This document shows, piece by piece, positions 55,825-64,000 of a DNA stretch of 64,000 bases; position 1 is the first letter of the stretch, and each line of letters opens with the position of its first letter. The position numbers and the translations under genes were made by a program. The DNA is taken from NCBI RefSeq assembly GCF_025753795.1, contig NZ_JAOWPS010000015.1, positions 16,063 through 80,062 on the forward strand, written 5' to 3'. The notes beneath the pieces are model-generated. The model was not told the origin of the DNA, ran no database searches, and saw only the letters and a list, made by a program, of their open reading frames with translations. This stretch comes from Mesorhizobium sp. YC-39. Lineage in GTDB: Bacteria; Pseudomonadota; Alphaproteobacteria; Rhizobiales; Rhizobiaceae.

Positions 55825-58431
55825 TCAGATGACCCTCGAAACCAATGGGCGAAAGATCATATGATAGTAATGAGGTGTTCTGAAACGTTGACAATCAGCT
55901 GGACGGATTGTCGCGGCACTTGCCTGCGACAGGCACCGGTAAATCTCTCCCTCCCGGTTGATTTCTTCTAGATCGAGAGAGTTCGACAGGTTCTCACACG
56001 CGCTACTTTCACTATTGAATAGTCGCGTCTCCTCATCTAATATCTGTATCTCCCCGATTTGCAACCATTCATAGTTTTCCCCCAAGAGCATTTTCACGAT
56101 GGTGCCGCTTACATATGGAAGCATAATGGAGAAATATCCGTCGTGCAGATGGTGTGCTCTAAGCAAGAAGACCTTGGACTCGTGTGCTCCCCCTATCGAG
56201 ACTTTCAGAGGCGAGAAACGCACATTCATATCTTCTGGGTTTAGATCAAGTTGAAATCTTCTTTGCACCAGACCGCTGAATGTGAAGTCAAGCCCCAAGC
56301 TGCGCGTTTCATATGCACCCAGCCGACAAGGTGAGGGCTGGCACCTCGCATTCTTCCAAGCACTTTCTAGATGATAGATCGTCCTCTTGCAATCTGGTCC
56401 GATAAACTTGTCGTGCTGGAAGTCCTTGAAATACTCCAGCTCCGCTTCAATCGGCATGTAGGCATGACGGAATAGGGCTGCATGGGCAGCGTCCTGCAAA
56501 ATCGAATACTCGTGTGTGACACCCGCCTTCGTAAAAAACGTCCTCGCATCATTGATGAACCGCAGGCATTCAGCTTGCACATTGGCAACCTTCTCGTACT
56601 GCTTCTCACTTTGTTTAATCGCCCCAAGAACTGGCTCGCCGTCAACATTATAGTCCACAACCGCTCCTTCCTTGACAGCGCAGCATTGCTCAAACAACGT
56701 GTAATTCCACCAGGGCGACGTAATGAGTGCTTTGCTGTTCGCCGCACGGTACGGTTCGTCGGAGGCGACCAGATAGCGGCCCAGTATGTCGACTTTCAAT
56801 TCTTCTTGGAAGGTGCGAACCAAATATTCTTGCGTTTGGCCGTTATAGCCTATGTCCGCCAAGATAATGGTATCGCCTTCCTCCAACTCCAACTCCTTTG
56901 ACATATAGCACATCAAACGGGCACGCAGAGCAAAAGAGTTCTTGAATATCAACTCCAGCACATCGTCGCCGTGCAACAACTGATGGAACGCCGTTTTTGG
57001 ATCGTCAGATTGATGGGCGATCCGTATTAGCAATTCGGTCACTTCAGGCGGAAGCAAAAGTTGCTTTGCAGTGGCATGAAGATTGTCATATGCGGGGTCG
57101 ATCCCGCTGATGTAATAATCGACATCGGCACGGGTTTTGAAAGAGGCCGCAACAGCAAAGAATTTGCGGATCCGCACCAGCTTGCCGACGGGCTTGCGCG
57201 CATAGGCTTCACACGCAGCTGAAAGAAGATAAGCATCACGCAATAGAAAGAATACTTTTACTCTCTTGCCATGCTGTTGTAGTGTCTCCACCTCGTCCAT
57301 AAGAAAACGGGCATAGGCGTACAGCACCGGGCCAAACGACATGTAGCCGATCACCGTCTCAGGCGCGTACGGCTGCAGGTTTGCTACAGCAAAAATTGGC
57401 CGAAATGGACTATAGCAGGGCAAAACACCTGCTTCAGGTGCTGCTTTTTCGAGTAAAATCAACGACGACGCCGCGTTCTGTAGGCGCAAAAAGTCTACGG
57501 CTTCAAGATCAAGCGGCACAAAATGCAGTGCATGCACCCCAAATTTCTGCGGCGTTTGCGCATCAGCTACGTCATTATCTCCTATGTGAAGTATTTGCGA
57601 TGCAGGCACGCCACACTCTTTGATTACAATCTCAAAAAGGGCATGGCTCTTCGACGTACCATAATCGACAGAGCAGTAAATCTTGCTGATTGCCTGCATA
57701 ACGTCTGCAGGCAAATGCCGAGCCAAGAGGCGCCTTAACTCGTCTTCACGCAGATATGTATCGCTCACGACGATAATTTCGATACCACGGGCGTGCGCCA
57801 GCCTGATCAGGTCTACGTATGGGGAGAATGCAAAGCAAACATTCATTTCGGTCCGGATTTCCGCCTCGCGCAAAAGCTCCCGTTCCTCACCAGAAAGCGA
57901 TGTAAAAAGCCGATAAATGTCACCGAGATCGACCTCCCCGGAACCGTTCTCTAAAGGCTTCGCTCGATAGGCACGCGCAGCTGCGCTAATGCGTTGGTGA
58001 GGAGTTATCCCTAACCTTCGGGCGACGGGATTATCGGCCAGCACGGCGAAAACGTCTCTAGGTGTCGCTGTCTTGCGCCATAGCAATGTATCGAAACAGT
58101 CAAGTGAGAGTACCTTTGCGGAATTCTCAAAGTCGTCCAGCACATTGGGGATATCGTGGGCCTTTATTTGTGCCTTACGATGAGTGCCACGTCTGGTGCT
58201 CCAGAGTAGGCGACTCTCCGGCTTTTGCCGTTTGTTGATCTTTTCTGTTAGACCACCGCCGTCTGGAAACATGGCATCAGAGTGACCGATAAACTGATAG
58301 ACGTCGTCTCCGGGCATATGCGGCACGAAGTCAGGATCAAACATCTCCTCAATACGTAAGCTTACGGAAGACTGCTGATCAGTATCGGCTTGCGTTATCT
58401 TTGCCGCCAAGCGCTCCATTATAATCTGCAT
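55825..58431 (-). CDS. Large HAD-domain protein, possible surface-polysaccharide enzyme
   Basis: An intact 868-residue protein. A HAD-like phosphatase domain occupies about residues 105-325: motif I SLDCFDTLLW with Asp111, motif II IIVVSDTYL, and motif III/IV HIGDNDVADAQTP. The remaining 540 residues contain a second conserved region (GPVLYAYARFLMDE, then FFLLRDAYLLS, then ILADIGYNGQTQEYLV) of unknown activity, seen in proteins of capsular or rhamnan-type loci. The start has AAGGAG upstream. Its AT-richer sequence and flanking IS fossils suggest transfer together with FkbM. Confidence 0.8.
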   Translation of the reverse strand: MQIIMERLAAKITQADTDQQSSVSLRIEEMFDPDFVPHMPGDDVYQFIGHSDAMFPDGGGLTEKINKRQKPESRLLWSTRRGTHRKAQIKAHDIPNVLDDFENSAKVLSLDCFDTLLWRKTATPRDVFAVLADNPVARRLGITPHQRISAAARAYRAKPLENGSGEVDLGDIYRLFTSLSGEERELLREAEIRTEMNVCFAFSPYVDLIRLAHARGIEIIVVSDTYLREDELRRLLARHLPADVMQAISKIYCSVDYGTSKSHALFEIVIKECGVPASQILHIGDNDVADAQTPQKFGVHALHFVPLDLEAVDFLRLQNAASSLILLEKAAPEAGVLPCYSPFRPIFAVANLQPYAPETVIGYMSFGPVLYAYARFLMDEVETLQQHGKRVKVFFLLRDAYLLSAACEAYARKPVGKLVRIRKFFAVAASFKTRADVDYYISGIDPAYDNLHATAKQLLLPPEVTELLIRIAHQSDDPKTAFHQLLHGDDVLELIFKNSFALRARLMCYMSKELELEEGDTIILADIGYNGQTQEYLVRTFQEELKVDILGRYLVASDEPYRAANSKALITSPWWNYTLFEQCCAVKEGAVVDYNVDGEPVLGAIKQSEKQYEKVANVQAECLRFINDARTFFTKAGVTHEYSILQDAAHAALFRHAYMPIEAELEYFKDFQHDKFIGPDCKRTIYHLESAWKNARCQPSPCRLGAYETRSLGLDFTFSGLVQRRFQLDLNPEDMNVRFSPLKVSIGGAHESKVFLLRAHHLHDGYFSIMLPYVSGTIVKMLLGENYEWLQIGEIQILDEETRLFNSESSACENLSNSLDLEEINREGEIYRCLSQASAATIRPADCQRFRTPHYYHMIFRPLVSRVI

Positions 58432-59039
58432 ATGTTTTCTCCTTCGCGCAGGCGCAATCTTTCTAGCCGAGAACTTCTCACCTGTCGTCCACTCTTTCGT
58501 CTAAGCTCTTTGCATCGCCAAGTTGTCGAGGTAAACGGCAACTGCTTTCGCTACGAAGTTTCCAAGAAGGCGGCAATTAAAATAGGGATGTCGTGAACTG
58601 GTCGAGGGACTTGGGTTCGAACCATGGTCTGCCGAGCAAAACTTCCTCGACCTGCCGCCAGACGATCCGTATCTCATCGTTTACCCCTGGTGTTGAGGAA
58701 ATGAAATATGGATAACGTCAAAAGACATCCAAACATTGGTTTACCCTCTGCGCCTCATCAAACCGTTAGTCTAAGACTATCAGTTATAGATTTGTCGTCA
58801 ACGTGCCGAGGGGAATCCGACATTGTACGCCAAGTGTTTGATTATGTTGATAACAACTGCGTGTTTTACGCATCTGCTCTTTGTGATGTTTTGATGAAGA
58901 AGTTTTAAATTTGATGCAGGTTAGGGTTAGGAGAAGCTCCATCTGACGCGGCATGAGGTAAATTGGCGAGAGATACACCGCTGGCGCCATCGTGCGACAG
59001 GGCAACCAGCACTCGAGGCGCTGTCACGTTGTCTGCGTA
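58432..59039. other. Gap of about 600 bases without a recognised gene
   Basis: Contains a 66-codon plus-strand frame (58708-58908) with no family match, and a sequence at 58728-58750 that partly resembles a nod box but lacks the full spacing. No gene is supported. Confidence 0.4.
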
Positions 59040-59360
59040 TGAACGCGGTGAAGCGGTGTGCGCTGCTGTCAGCAGAACGCAGTCACGGCCGTGTTCAGAC
59101 GGGCAAGATGGATAGCAAAGGCCGAGTGTCTTGAGCGAGACGGAGCGAAAAGGTTGCGCAGGGCGGAAAAGATCGAGACGAAGCGCTGAAGGGTTTCCGG
59201 TGAGCGGAAGCCCCGCATCGTCCATTCGCACCGGCACATGGAAATTGTTAGCGCGGTTGTTCAATCCGTTGTGCGACCAGTGCTCACTTTCCGGCATCAC
59301 CTGCCGCCTTGCCGCCCCATAGGACCGCAACTTGCGGGTGCGCTTCGGCGCACCACTGTC
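59040..59360 (-). pseudogene. IS6-family transposase C-terminal remnant
   Basis: The minus strand reads KLRSYGAARRQVMPESEHWS and HNGLNNRANNFHVPVR, then after a frame change MRGFRSPETLQRFVSIFSAL and RNLFAPSRSRHSAFAIHLAR. These are the C-terminal blocks of IS6-type transposases. The N-terminal part with the DDE core is missing. Confidence 0.72.
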
Positions 59361-60018
59361 CGGCAGGCCGCGTTTTGCATCCTGGCGGACAAATCGGTAG
59401 CCTTCGTTATCCTTGCGCCCCCTGACCATGTTCACGAGGCAGAGTTTTGTGAAGGTCATTGAAACCGCCGAGGCGTTTCATCGCCAAGCGCAGAATTTCG
59501 TCCAACAGCAGGTTCCAGTTCGCTTTCGAGATCAGCTCTCCGTCAATCGATGCGTCCAGCACTGCGCAGTATGGGCGTTACGCGCAATAGCAGGAGGCCG
59601 CGTGGCAGGGCGTATTCTGGAAGAGGAATTGCAACGATCGAGGACGCCGTTCGCCACCACGAAGGCGAGGCCTTCACAGCAGATTGTCCATCGGCTGCAA
59701 GAGCCGCCACCGCGCCGCATCCTGCAATAGCGCCTCAATACCTCGTCGATCACTGCCGCCGCGTCACGGGAGGCGAAGGCCCCTGCGCTATCGTCTGCCG
59801 CACGCGCAGGCCGTCGTCGGTACGGCCGCCGGACGCGCCGAGGCACGGGCAGAAGCCGAAGCAGTCCCAGCGCTTTCCGAGCCGGCGCCGAGATTTAGGC
59901 TTGTGTCCACAAGCCTTCGCGCGTTCCTCGAATCGTATTGCCCCAATTAAGCTTTCTATCTCACGGCGGCGGAGCGGCGCATCTGCGTTAGGTCGCGAAG
60001 ACATTATGCACCCCCTTT
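59361..60018. other. Gap of about 660 bases with unrecognised debris
   Basis: Short frames on both strands; none matches a family I know. It lies between two mobile-element fossils and is probably degraded mobile DNA. Confidence 0.35.
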
Positions 60019-60222
60019 TTAAACGGCAGAAAACAGCGATTCCTCATTGTCGTCTTTGGAGCGACACGGGTTTTTGTGCGCCAGTTCGGCCTTGATCTGC
60101 TCATCTTCGAGGTCGCTGGCGCGAATTTGATAGGAAGTGCAACGCATGACCTGCTCGGCGGGCAATATGCCGTGCCTGATGAAGCGGCAGATCTTAACGT
60201 GCGAGACGGCGGCATAAAACAT
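60019..60222 (-). pseudogene. Possible C-terminal fragment of a serine recombinase
   Basis: A minus-strand frame reads ICRFIRHGILPAEQVMRCTS followed by YQIRASDLEDEQIKAEL. This resembles the helix-turn-helix tail of large serine recombinases. Nothing of the catalytic domain is seen upstream. The assignment is by pattern only. Confidence 0.35.
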
Positions 60223-60537
60223 CGTGAGCCACTCGCTATTCTTGTCGGAGGATCGGTAGCCGCTGCGACTGGCGGCTTAGTTCAATCCGCATGATCCGTC
60301 CACTTCTCGCCGGCGCGCAGGAAACCGCCCCCACGTCCTTTCAAAAGGGTCCCGGTGACAAGGCCGAAGAGCGCGCCACGCAGATTGTGGACAGCTCCCC
60401 ACGAACCGGAGAGACCGCTCATCACCCTCCCTGGGTGATCGGGATTGAACGACGTCCCGCGCGACTAGATCCATGTACGGACACAACCGCCTCCTGGGGT
60501 CTTGAACGGCAGTCGAACACTCGGCCCAGAGCTGGAT
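60223..60537. other. Gap without a recognised gene
   Basis: About 315 bases downstream of the sugar-acid operon. I see no gene and no clear terminator. Confidence 0.4.
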
Positions 60538-61416
60538 TTAGACTCTGCAACTGAAGGGCGGTCGGCCAGCCTGACCGATTTCAGCGCGGAAGAGGTTGCC
60601 GGACTCGGGAAATTGATGAAGTTCATCACACGATTGCCTGGTTCGCCGCGAGGTTATGAACAGCGTTCTCAGATCTTCGCCGCCAAGTGCCACACAGGTC
60701 GGCGCCATACTCGGCATATCCACTCGATCAGTGAGGTGACCGTTTCGATCAATACGGACGACACAGCCGCCTCGCAGCCTGGCGCTCCAGTAACCCCCTT
60801 CAATGTCCACGGTGGCGCCATCGGGCGATCCCGGGGCGATATTCAGGCCTGCCAGTGGGCCTATCTCTGCAAGACCCGCAAATTGCGGAGCCAGGGCGAA
60901 ACGCCTGATGGTGCCCTCCGTTGTGTCGGTAAAGTACATGATCCGGCCGTCGGGCGAAAAAGCCAGTCCGTTGGCCGCCGCTACGCCCCCGAAGAGCGTG
61001 ACGATCTCGCCATCGGGCGCGACGCGATAGACGCTTCCGACTGGCTCACGGCCGCGTTCATTGTATGTGCCCAAGACGATTCCGCCGTAAGGATCGATCG
61101 CGGCGTCGTTGACGCGGGTTTGCGCAAGATGCGGCTCGATTTCGGCCACTTGTGAGAAGTCGGAAAAGGTCGGGTCGGTGATAACAATAGACTTAGGAAA
61201 ACCGAGCACGAAGCCGCCACGCGCTCGTGGAAAGACGAACGCAGCACGATTGGGAAGCTGCCGTACTGCTGCAACCCTCCGTTTGTCGTCCCAGCGGAAC
61301 ACGCTCTTTGCTTCGATATCAGTCCACCATAGGCTCTGGTCCGATGCGCTCCAGTTGCATCCTTCGCCGAGCTGGTTGTGGCAATCGAACGCCGTGTGCG
61401 CGTGATAAATCCGCAT
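60538..61416 (-). CDS. SMP-30/gluconolactonase-family lactonase
   Basis: A 292-residue six-bladed propeller of the SMP-30 family. Metal-ligand regions are Glu in NQLGEGCNW near residue 19, Asn in RVNDAAIDPYGG, Asn in AAANGLAFSPDG and Asp in TVDIEGGYW. ATG at 61416 overlaps the upstream stop by one base (TGATG). It hydrolyses an aldonolactone or similar lactone to the acid. With the dehydratase and dehydrogenase upstream it suggests sugar or sugar-acid oxidation. Confidence 0.9.
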   Translation of the reverse strand: MRIYHAHTAFDCHNQLGEGCNWSASDQSLWWTDIEAKSVFRWDDKRRVAAVRQLPNRAAFVFPRARGGFVLGFPKSIVITDPTFSDFSQVAEIEPHLAQTRVNDAAIDPYGGIVLGTYNERGREPVGSVYRVAPDGEIVTLFGGVAAANGLAFSPDGRIMYFTDTTEGTIRRFALAPQFAGLAEIGPLAGLNIAPGSPDGATVDIEGGYWSARLRGGCVVRIDRNGHLTDRVDMPSMAPTCVALGGEDLRTLFITSRRTRQSCDELHQFPESGNLFRAEIGQAGRPPFSCRV

Positions 61417-62549
61417 CACTTTGCACTCTGCAGATTCCGCTTCCGCAGTTCGGCAGGATCGACAGCAAAGGGTTCGAGCTTTTTTTGATCGAACACCACC
61501 CCGTGTCCGGGTGCCTCAAAGGGGAAGGCCACTCCGTTCTCGAGGCGAAGTTCCGTCTGAAGCACACCCATCTCGGAGAAGCTCCCGCCGTGTACACATT
61601 CGAGGATGTCCGCGTTTTCGATCGCACACATCACCGCGACGGACAGTTCGGACATGTAGTGGGGGGCCATGGTGCGGTGGAAGGACGCTGACAGATTGGC
61701 GATCTTCAGCCACTCGCTGATACCTCCAACGCGGCACACGTCCGCTTGGATGATGTCGACGGCGTTAGCCTGTAGATAGTCAGCAAATTGATGCCGCGTG
61801 TATAGGCTCTCACCGATCGCAATGGGCAGCGACACGAAACGGCGCAGGTCGGCGTGCCCACGAACATCCTCGGCATGGAGAGGCTCTTCGATCCAGCCAA
61901 GGTCGAACGCTGCTAGTTTCTGTAGTCGGGTCATGCAGTCAGCGACATTCCAGCGCTGGTTGGCATCCACGAACAGTCGTCGCGTTGTGCCGATCAGTTT
62001 CTTCACGGCTACGATACGATCGAGATCTTCTTCGGCGTTGTCCCGACCGATCTTGATCTTCACCGCCTTGTGGCCCGCTGCGAGGAATCCTTCGACCTGG
62101 TTGAGTAGAGCGTCACTGTCGAGGAAGAGGTCGATGCCACTGCCATAGGTGGGGATGCTGTCACGCCGCGCGCCGAGCAGGCGCAATAGTGGAACATCAT
62201 ACCACTTGGCCGTAACATCCCAAAGCGCGATGTCGATCGCGCCCAATGCGAGGGTATTGATGCCCCCGGTGCCGCAGCGATGCAATTGGCCATAGAGGAA
62301 CGCCCAAAGCCGTTCGATCTGTCGCGGATCTTGTCCGACGAGCATCGTTCGGCAATAGTCATCGATCAGGGCGAGGATGGCGCTTCCGCCGATCCCTGTC
62401 GTGTAGGCAAAGCCCTCGCCGACGATTCCAGCGTCTGTGGTCACGCGGGTAATGATGAATTCGAGGTTCGCGACGCGGTGTGTGGCGTCCTCCCAGGAGA
62501 CCGTAGGCGGGATGTGATAGAGGCGCGATGCGACATCAATGATTTTCAA
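61416..62549 (-). CDS. Mandelate racemase/muconate lactonizing enzyme-family protein (enolase superfamily)
   Basis: A 377-residue enolase-superfamily enzyme. The catalytic base region is KIKIG near residue 163, the metal ligands are Asp in FVDANQRW, Glu in GWIEEPLH and Glu in AIGESLY, and a basic His lies in MAPHYMSE. The start is a TTG at 62549 that overlaps the upstream stop (TTGA), so translation is coupled. Residues fit an acid-sugar dehydratase or racemase; the substrate is not clear. Confidence 0.9.
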   Translation of the reverse strand: MKIIDVASRLYHIPPTVSWEDATHRVANLEFIITRVTTDAGIVGEGFAYTTGIGGSAILALIDDYCRTMLVGQDPRQIERLWAFLYGQLHRCGTGGINTLALGAIDIALWDVTAKWYDVPLLRLLGARRDSIPTYGSGIDLFLDSDALLNQVEGFLAAGHKAVKIKIGRDNAEEDLDRIVAVKKLIGTTRRLFVDANQRWNVADCMTRLQKLAAFDLGWIEEPLHAEDVRGHADLRRFVSLPIAIGESLYTRHQFADYLQANAVDIIQADVCRVGGISEWLKIANLSASFHRTMAPHYMSELSVAVMCAIENADILECVHGGSFSEMGVLQTELRLENGVAFPFEAPGHGVVFDQKKLEPFAVDPAELRKRNLQSAK

Positions 62550-63634
62550 GGCACGGTCCTCGCAGCCATCGTGAGAACTTCGGGGTTCGACAGATTGCCA
62601 GGCTTGCCGGCCAAAAGCCGCTGCAGGTTTTGCACAATGCTGCGGGTGTGACGTACACGCATCTCTTCGGTCCACGCGGCGATATGAGGTGTCGCAAGGA
62701 CGCGCGGATGAGTAACAAGCGGATCCCTCGCCGAAGGCGGCTCCGTGTCAAAGACGTCTAGCGCGGCCCCAGCGATCTGTTCGCGATCCAAGGCCAGTAG
62801 TAGCGCGCCAGTGTCGATAAGGCCTGCCCGACCTGTGTTGATGAGATATGCGCCGCGCCCCATCCGATTGAGCTGGTCTGCGCCGATCATGCCGCGCGTT
62901 TGTGTGCTGAGCCGCGCGTGCAAGGTTACAATTGCCGAGCGTGCCAGAAGTTCGTCGAGCGCGACCGGTTCGACCCCGAGGGCTCTTAACTCGGCGCTAT
63001 CGACATAAGGATCGTGGACGACAGTGTTCATGCCAAAGCCGGAAAACTTTTCGGCGACGACACGACCGATGGCCCCAAAGCCTACGATACCGAGTGTGCG
63101 ACCATGCAGCTCGATGCCCGTGAATGCGAGTTGCGGAGAACTCGCGCCGCGACCCCATACCGTACCGCGAAAAAAGTCCTCTCCGGCGTCGAAGTCGGGC
63201 GAGCGGGACTTAATCCATGCACCGGCAGGAATGAGGTGGCGAGTAAGCCCCAGCGCGAGAGCAACCGTGAACTCTGCAACCCCGTGATCAGTTCGCCCGA
63301 GAGTGTGCACTACAGCGATCCCCCGCGCCGTTGCGGCCGCCACATCGATGTTCGCTTCCGGGGCCGAGCGCACTGAGAGGATGGCGCGAAGTCGACGTGC
63401 GGCTGCCAGCAGTTCCTCGTCGAAACGCTCGTATCCCGCTATCACAACCTCAGCGTCAGCAATTGCGTCCATTAGCTGCTTGCGATCACAGAACCACTCG
63501 CCGGCTGCCCAGCCGAGCAAGTTGAGCTCGCTCATTTCATGGAGCAAGGCGATGCCTTCCGGGCTGAGATCTGCTGTCGCCAGGACGCGAGGTCGGCCAC
63601 TGATCAATCTGATGGCGTCGGTGCTGCTAGGCAT
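62546..63634 (-). CDS. D-2-hydroxyacid dehydrogenase-family protein
   Basis: A 362-residue NAD-dependent dehydrogenase. The Rossmann motif is GIVGFGAIGRVVAEKF, the catalytic Arg region is SVRSAPEANID, the Glu lies in DVFDTEP and the His in TPHIAAWTEE. ATG at 63634 overlaps the comB-like stop by 8 bases. It may oxidise or reduce a 2-hydroxy acid in the same pathway as the dehydratase and lactonase. Confidence 0.9.
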   Translation of the reverse strand: MPSSTDAIRLISGRPRVLATADLSPEGIALLHEMSELNLLGWAAGEWFCDRKQLMDAIADAEVVIAGYERFDEELLAAARRLRAILSVRSAPEANIDVAAATARGIAVVHTLGRTDHGVAEFTVALALGLTRHLIPAGAWIKSRSPDFDAGEDFFRGTVWGRGASSPQLAFTGIELHGRTLGIVGFGAIGRVVAEKFSGFGMNTVVHDPYVDSAELRALGVEPVALDELLARSAIVTLHARLSTQTRGMIGADQLNRMGRGAYLINTGRAGLIDTGALLLALDREQIAGAALDVFDTEPPSARDPLVTHPRVLATPHIAAWTEEMRVRHTRSIVQNLQRLLAGKPGNLSNPEVLTMAARTVP

Positions 63635-64000
63635 CGAGGAGATAGACCGGATGATCGGAGTCTTCGCCTTGCGCGGCCACCACCGGAACGATTGTTGATT
63701 CATTGATGAGCGCACAGAACTCCACGTCGTTCTGCCTGCAGTTGCCGATGAAGCGGCGGCCGGTCATCGAGCCCAATAATACATTCACTGCACTATCTTG
63801 CGAGATTGTGAAGCCGTGAGCGAGCGACGCGGAGTCGTCTAGTTCAACAGCGCCATCTTTCGCAAGGTCACAAAACTGTGAAACGATCATGCCGGCGCAA
63901 TAGCTGTCCTCAATCGCAATACGTGAGTTCCGCAGTTGGCCTGAGCAGATTATCGTGATGTCTGCATTGCGCGATGACGCCTCCGCCAGCGCACGCCGGG
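63627..64000 (-). CDS. ComB-like 2-phosphosulfolactate phosphatase-family protein, cut by window edge
   Basis: The frame is open from the window edge, so only the C-terminal 124 residues are seen. They include ITIICSGQLRNSRIAIEDSY with CAGMIVSQF, then LLGSMTGRRFIGNCRQNDVE and FCALINESTIVPVVAAQ. These match the C-terminal blocks of ComB: the CAG-type turn, the S.HGR.L-like motif, and DV.FCA....VP. ComB dephosphorylates 2-phosphosulfolactate in coenzyme M or sulfolactate pathways. In rhizobia such homologues sit in sugar-acid operons and may do something else. Confidence 0.7.
   Translation of the reverse strand, partial: RRALAEASSRNADITIICSGQLRNSRIAIEDSYCAGMIVSQFCDLAKDGAVELDDSASLAHGFTISQDSAVNVLLGSMTGRRFIGNCRQNDVEFCALINESTIVPVVAAQGEDSDHPVYLLDA

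Noticed and set aside
58728..58750. Nod-box-like sequence beginning ATCCAAACATTGG
   Set aside because: Only the middle of the nod-box consensus is matched, the spacing is three bases short, and no gene follows downstream on that strand.
1..64000. CRISPR array, tRNA or rRNA genes
   Set aside because: No regularly spaced direct repeats and no cloverleaf or ribosomal sequence were recognised when reading both strands.

Overview
The window looks like part of a large accessory replicon (megaplasmid or plasmid) of an alphaproteobacterium of the order Rhizobiales. The evidence is a complete repABC partition and replication locus with a counter-transcribed RNA, Rhizobium-type DUF1403, ScpB-like and DUF1612 genes, many insertion-sequence fossils, and GC-rich Rhizobium-like catabolic operons. 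No rRNA, tRNA or CRISPR array was seen.

Region 1 (about 0.1-24 kb) is a catabolic island. A fused 3-hydroxyacyl-CoA dehydrogenase/hot-dog thioesterase (15245-16771), a BKACE (DUF849) cleavage enzyme (14288-15208), an acetoacetate CoA-transferase (scoA/scoB) and an acetyl-CoA acetyltransferase form a route that fits L-carnitine to 3-dehydrocarnitine, then betainyl-CoA plus acetoacetate, then glycine betaine plus two acetyl-CoA. The same minus-strand operon carries a CaiD-like hydratase, an ADP-forming acyl-CoA synthetase, a Dpp-type ABC importer, an amidohydrolase, a cupin and an Old-Yellow-Enzyme-type flavoprotein. These suggest that crotonobetaine, D-carnitine or a derivative is also handled. 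A second BKACE/dehydrogenase pair lies at 20.8-22.8 kb. Regulators are a LysR protein, a PAS-LuxR protein and two CdhR/GlxA-like AraC proteins.

Region 2 (24-36 kb) is a defence island. It holds two divergent HEPN-motif genes of uncertain system, an RloA/RloB (AbiL-like) pair followed by a frameshifted TIR gene, and a short type II CBASS operon (DUF2188, CapV patatin phospholipase, CD-NTase, E2-like protein) with a divergent CapH/CapP-like repressor and protease pair.

Region 3 (36-48.8 kb) is the replicon backbone. repA, repB, ctRNA and repC sit between two mirrored copies of a cassette made of a tyrosine recombinase, a DUF1403 protein and an ScpB-like protein. The left copy also carries vapBC, translationally coupled to the recombinase. 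Three palindromes with the core CGATAA-N7-TTATCG (one with a single mismatch) lie beside these cassettes and resemble dif-like recombination sites. This is the best candidate here for an undescribed system: a plasmid dimer-resolution or segregation module.

Region 4 (48.9-60.2 kb) is a graveyard of mobile elements (TniB/TniQ without TniA, and IS110, IS5 and IS6 fossils) with two intact islands, an FkbM methyltransferase and an 868-residue HAD-domain protein. Region 5 (60.5-64 kb) is a tightly overlapping operon of a ComB-like phosphatase (cut by the window edge), a D-2-hydroxyacid dehydrogenase, an enolase-superfamily dehydratase or racemase, and an SMP-30 lactonase, probably for a sugar acid or related hydroxy acid.
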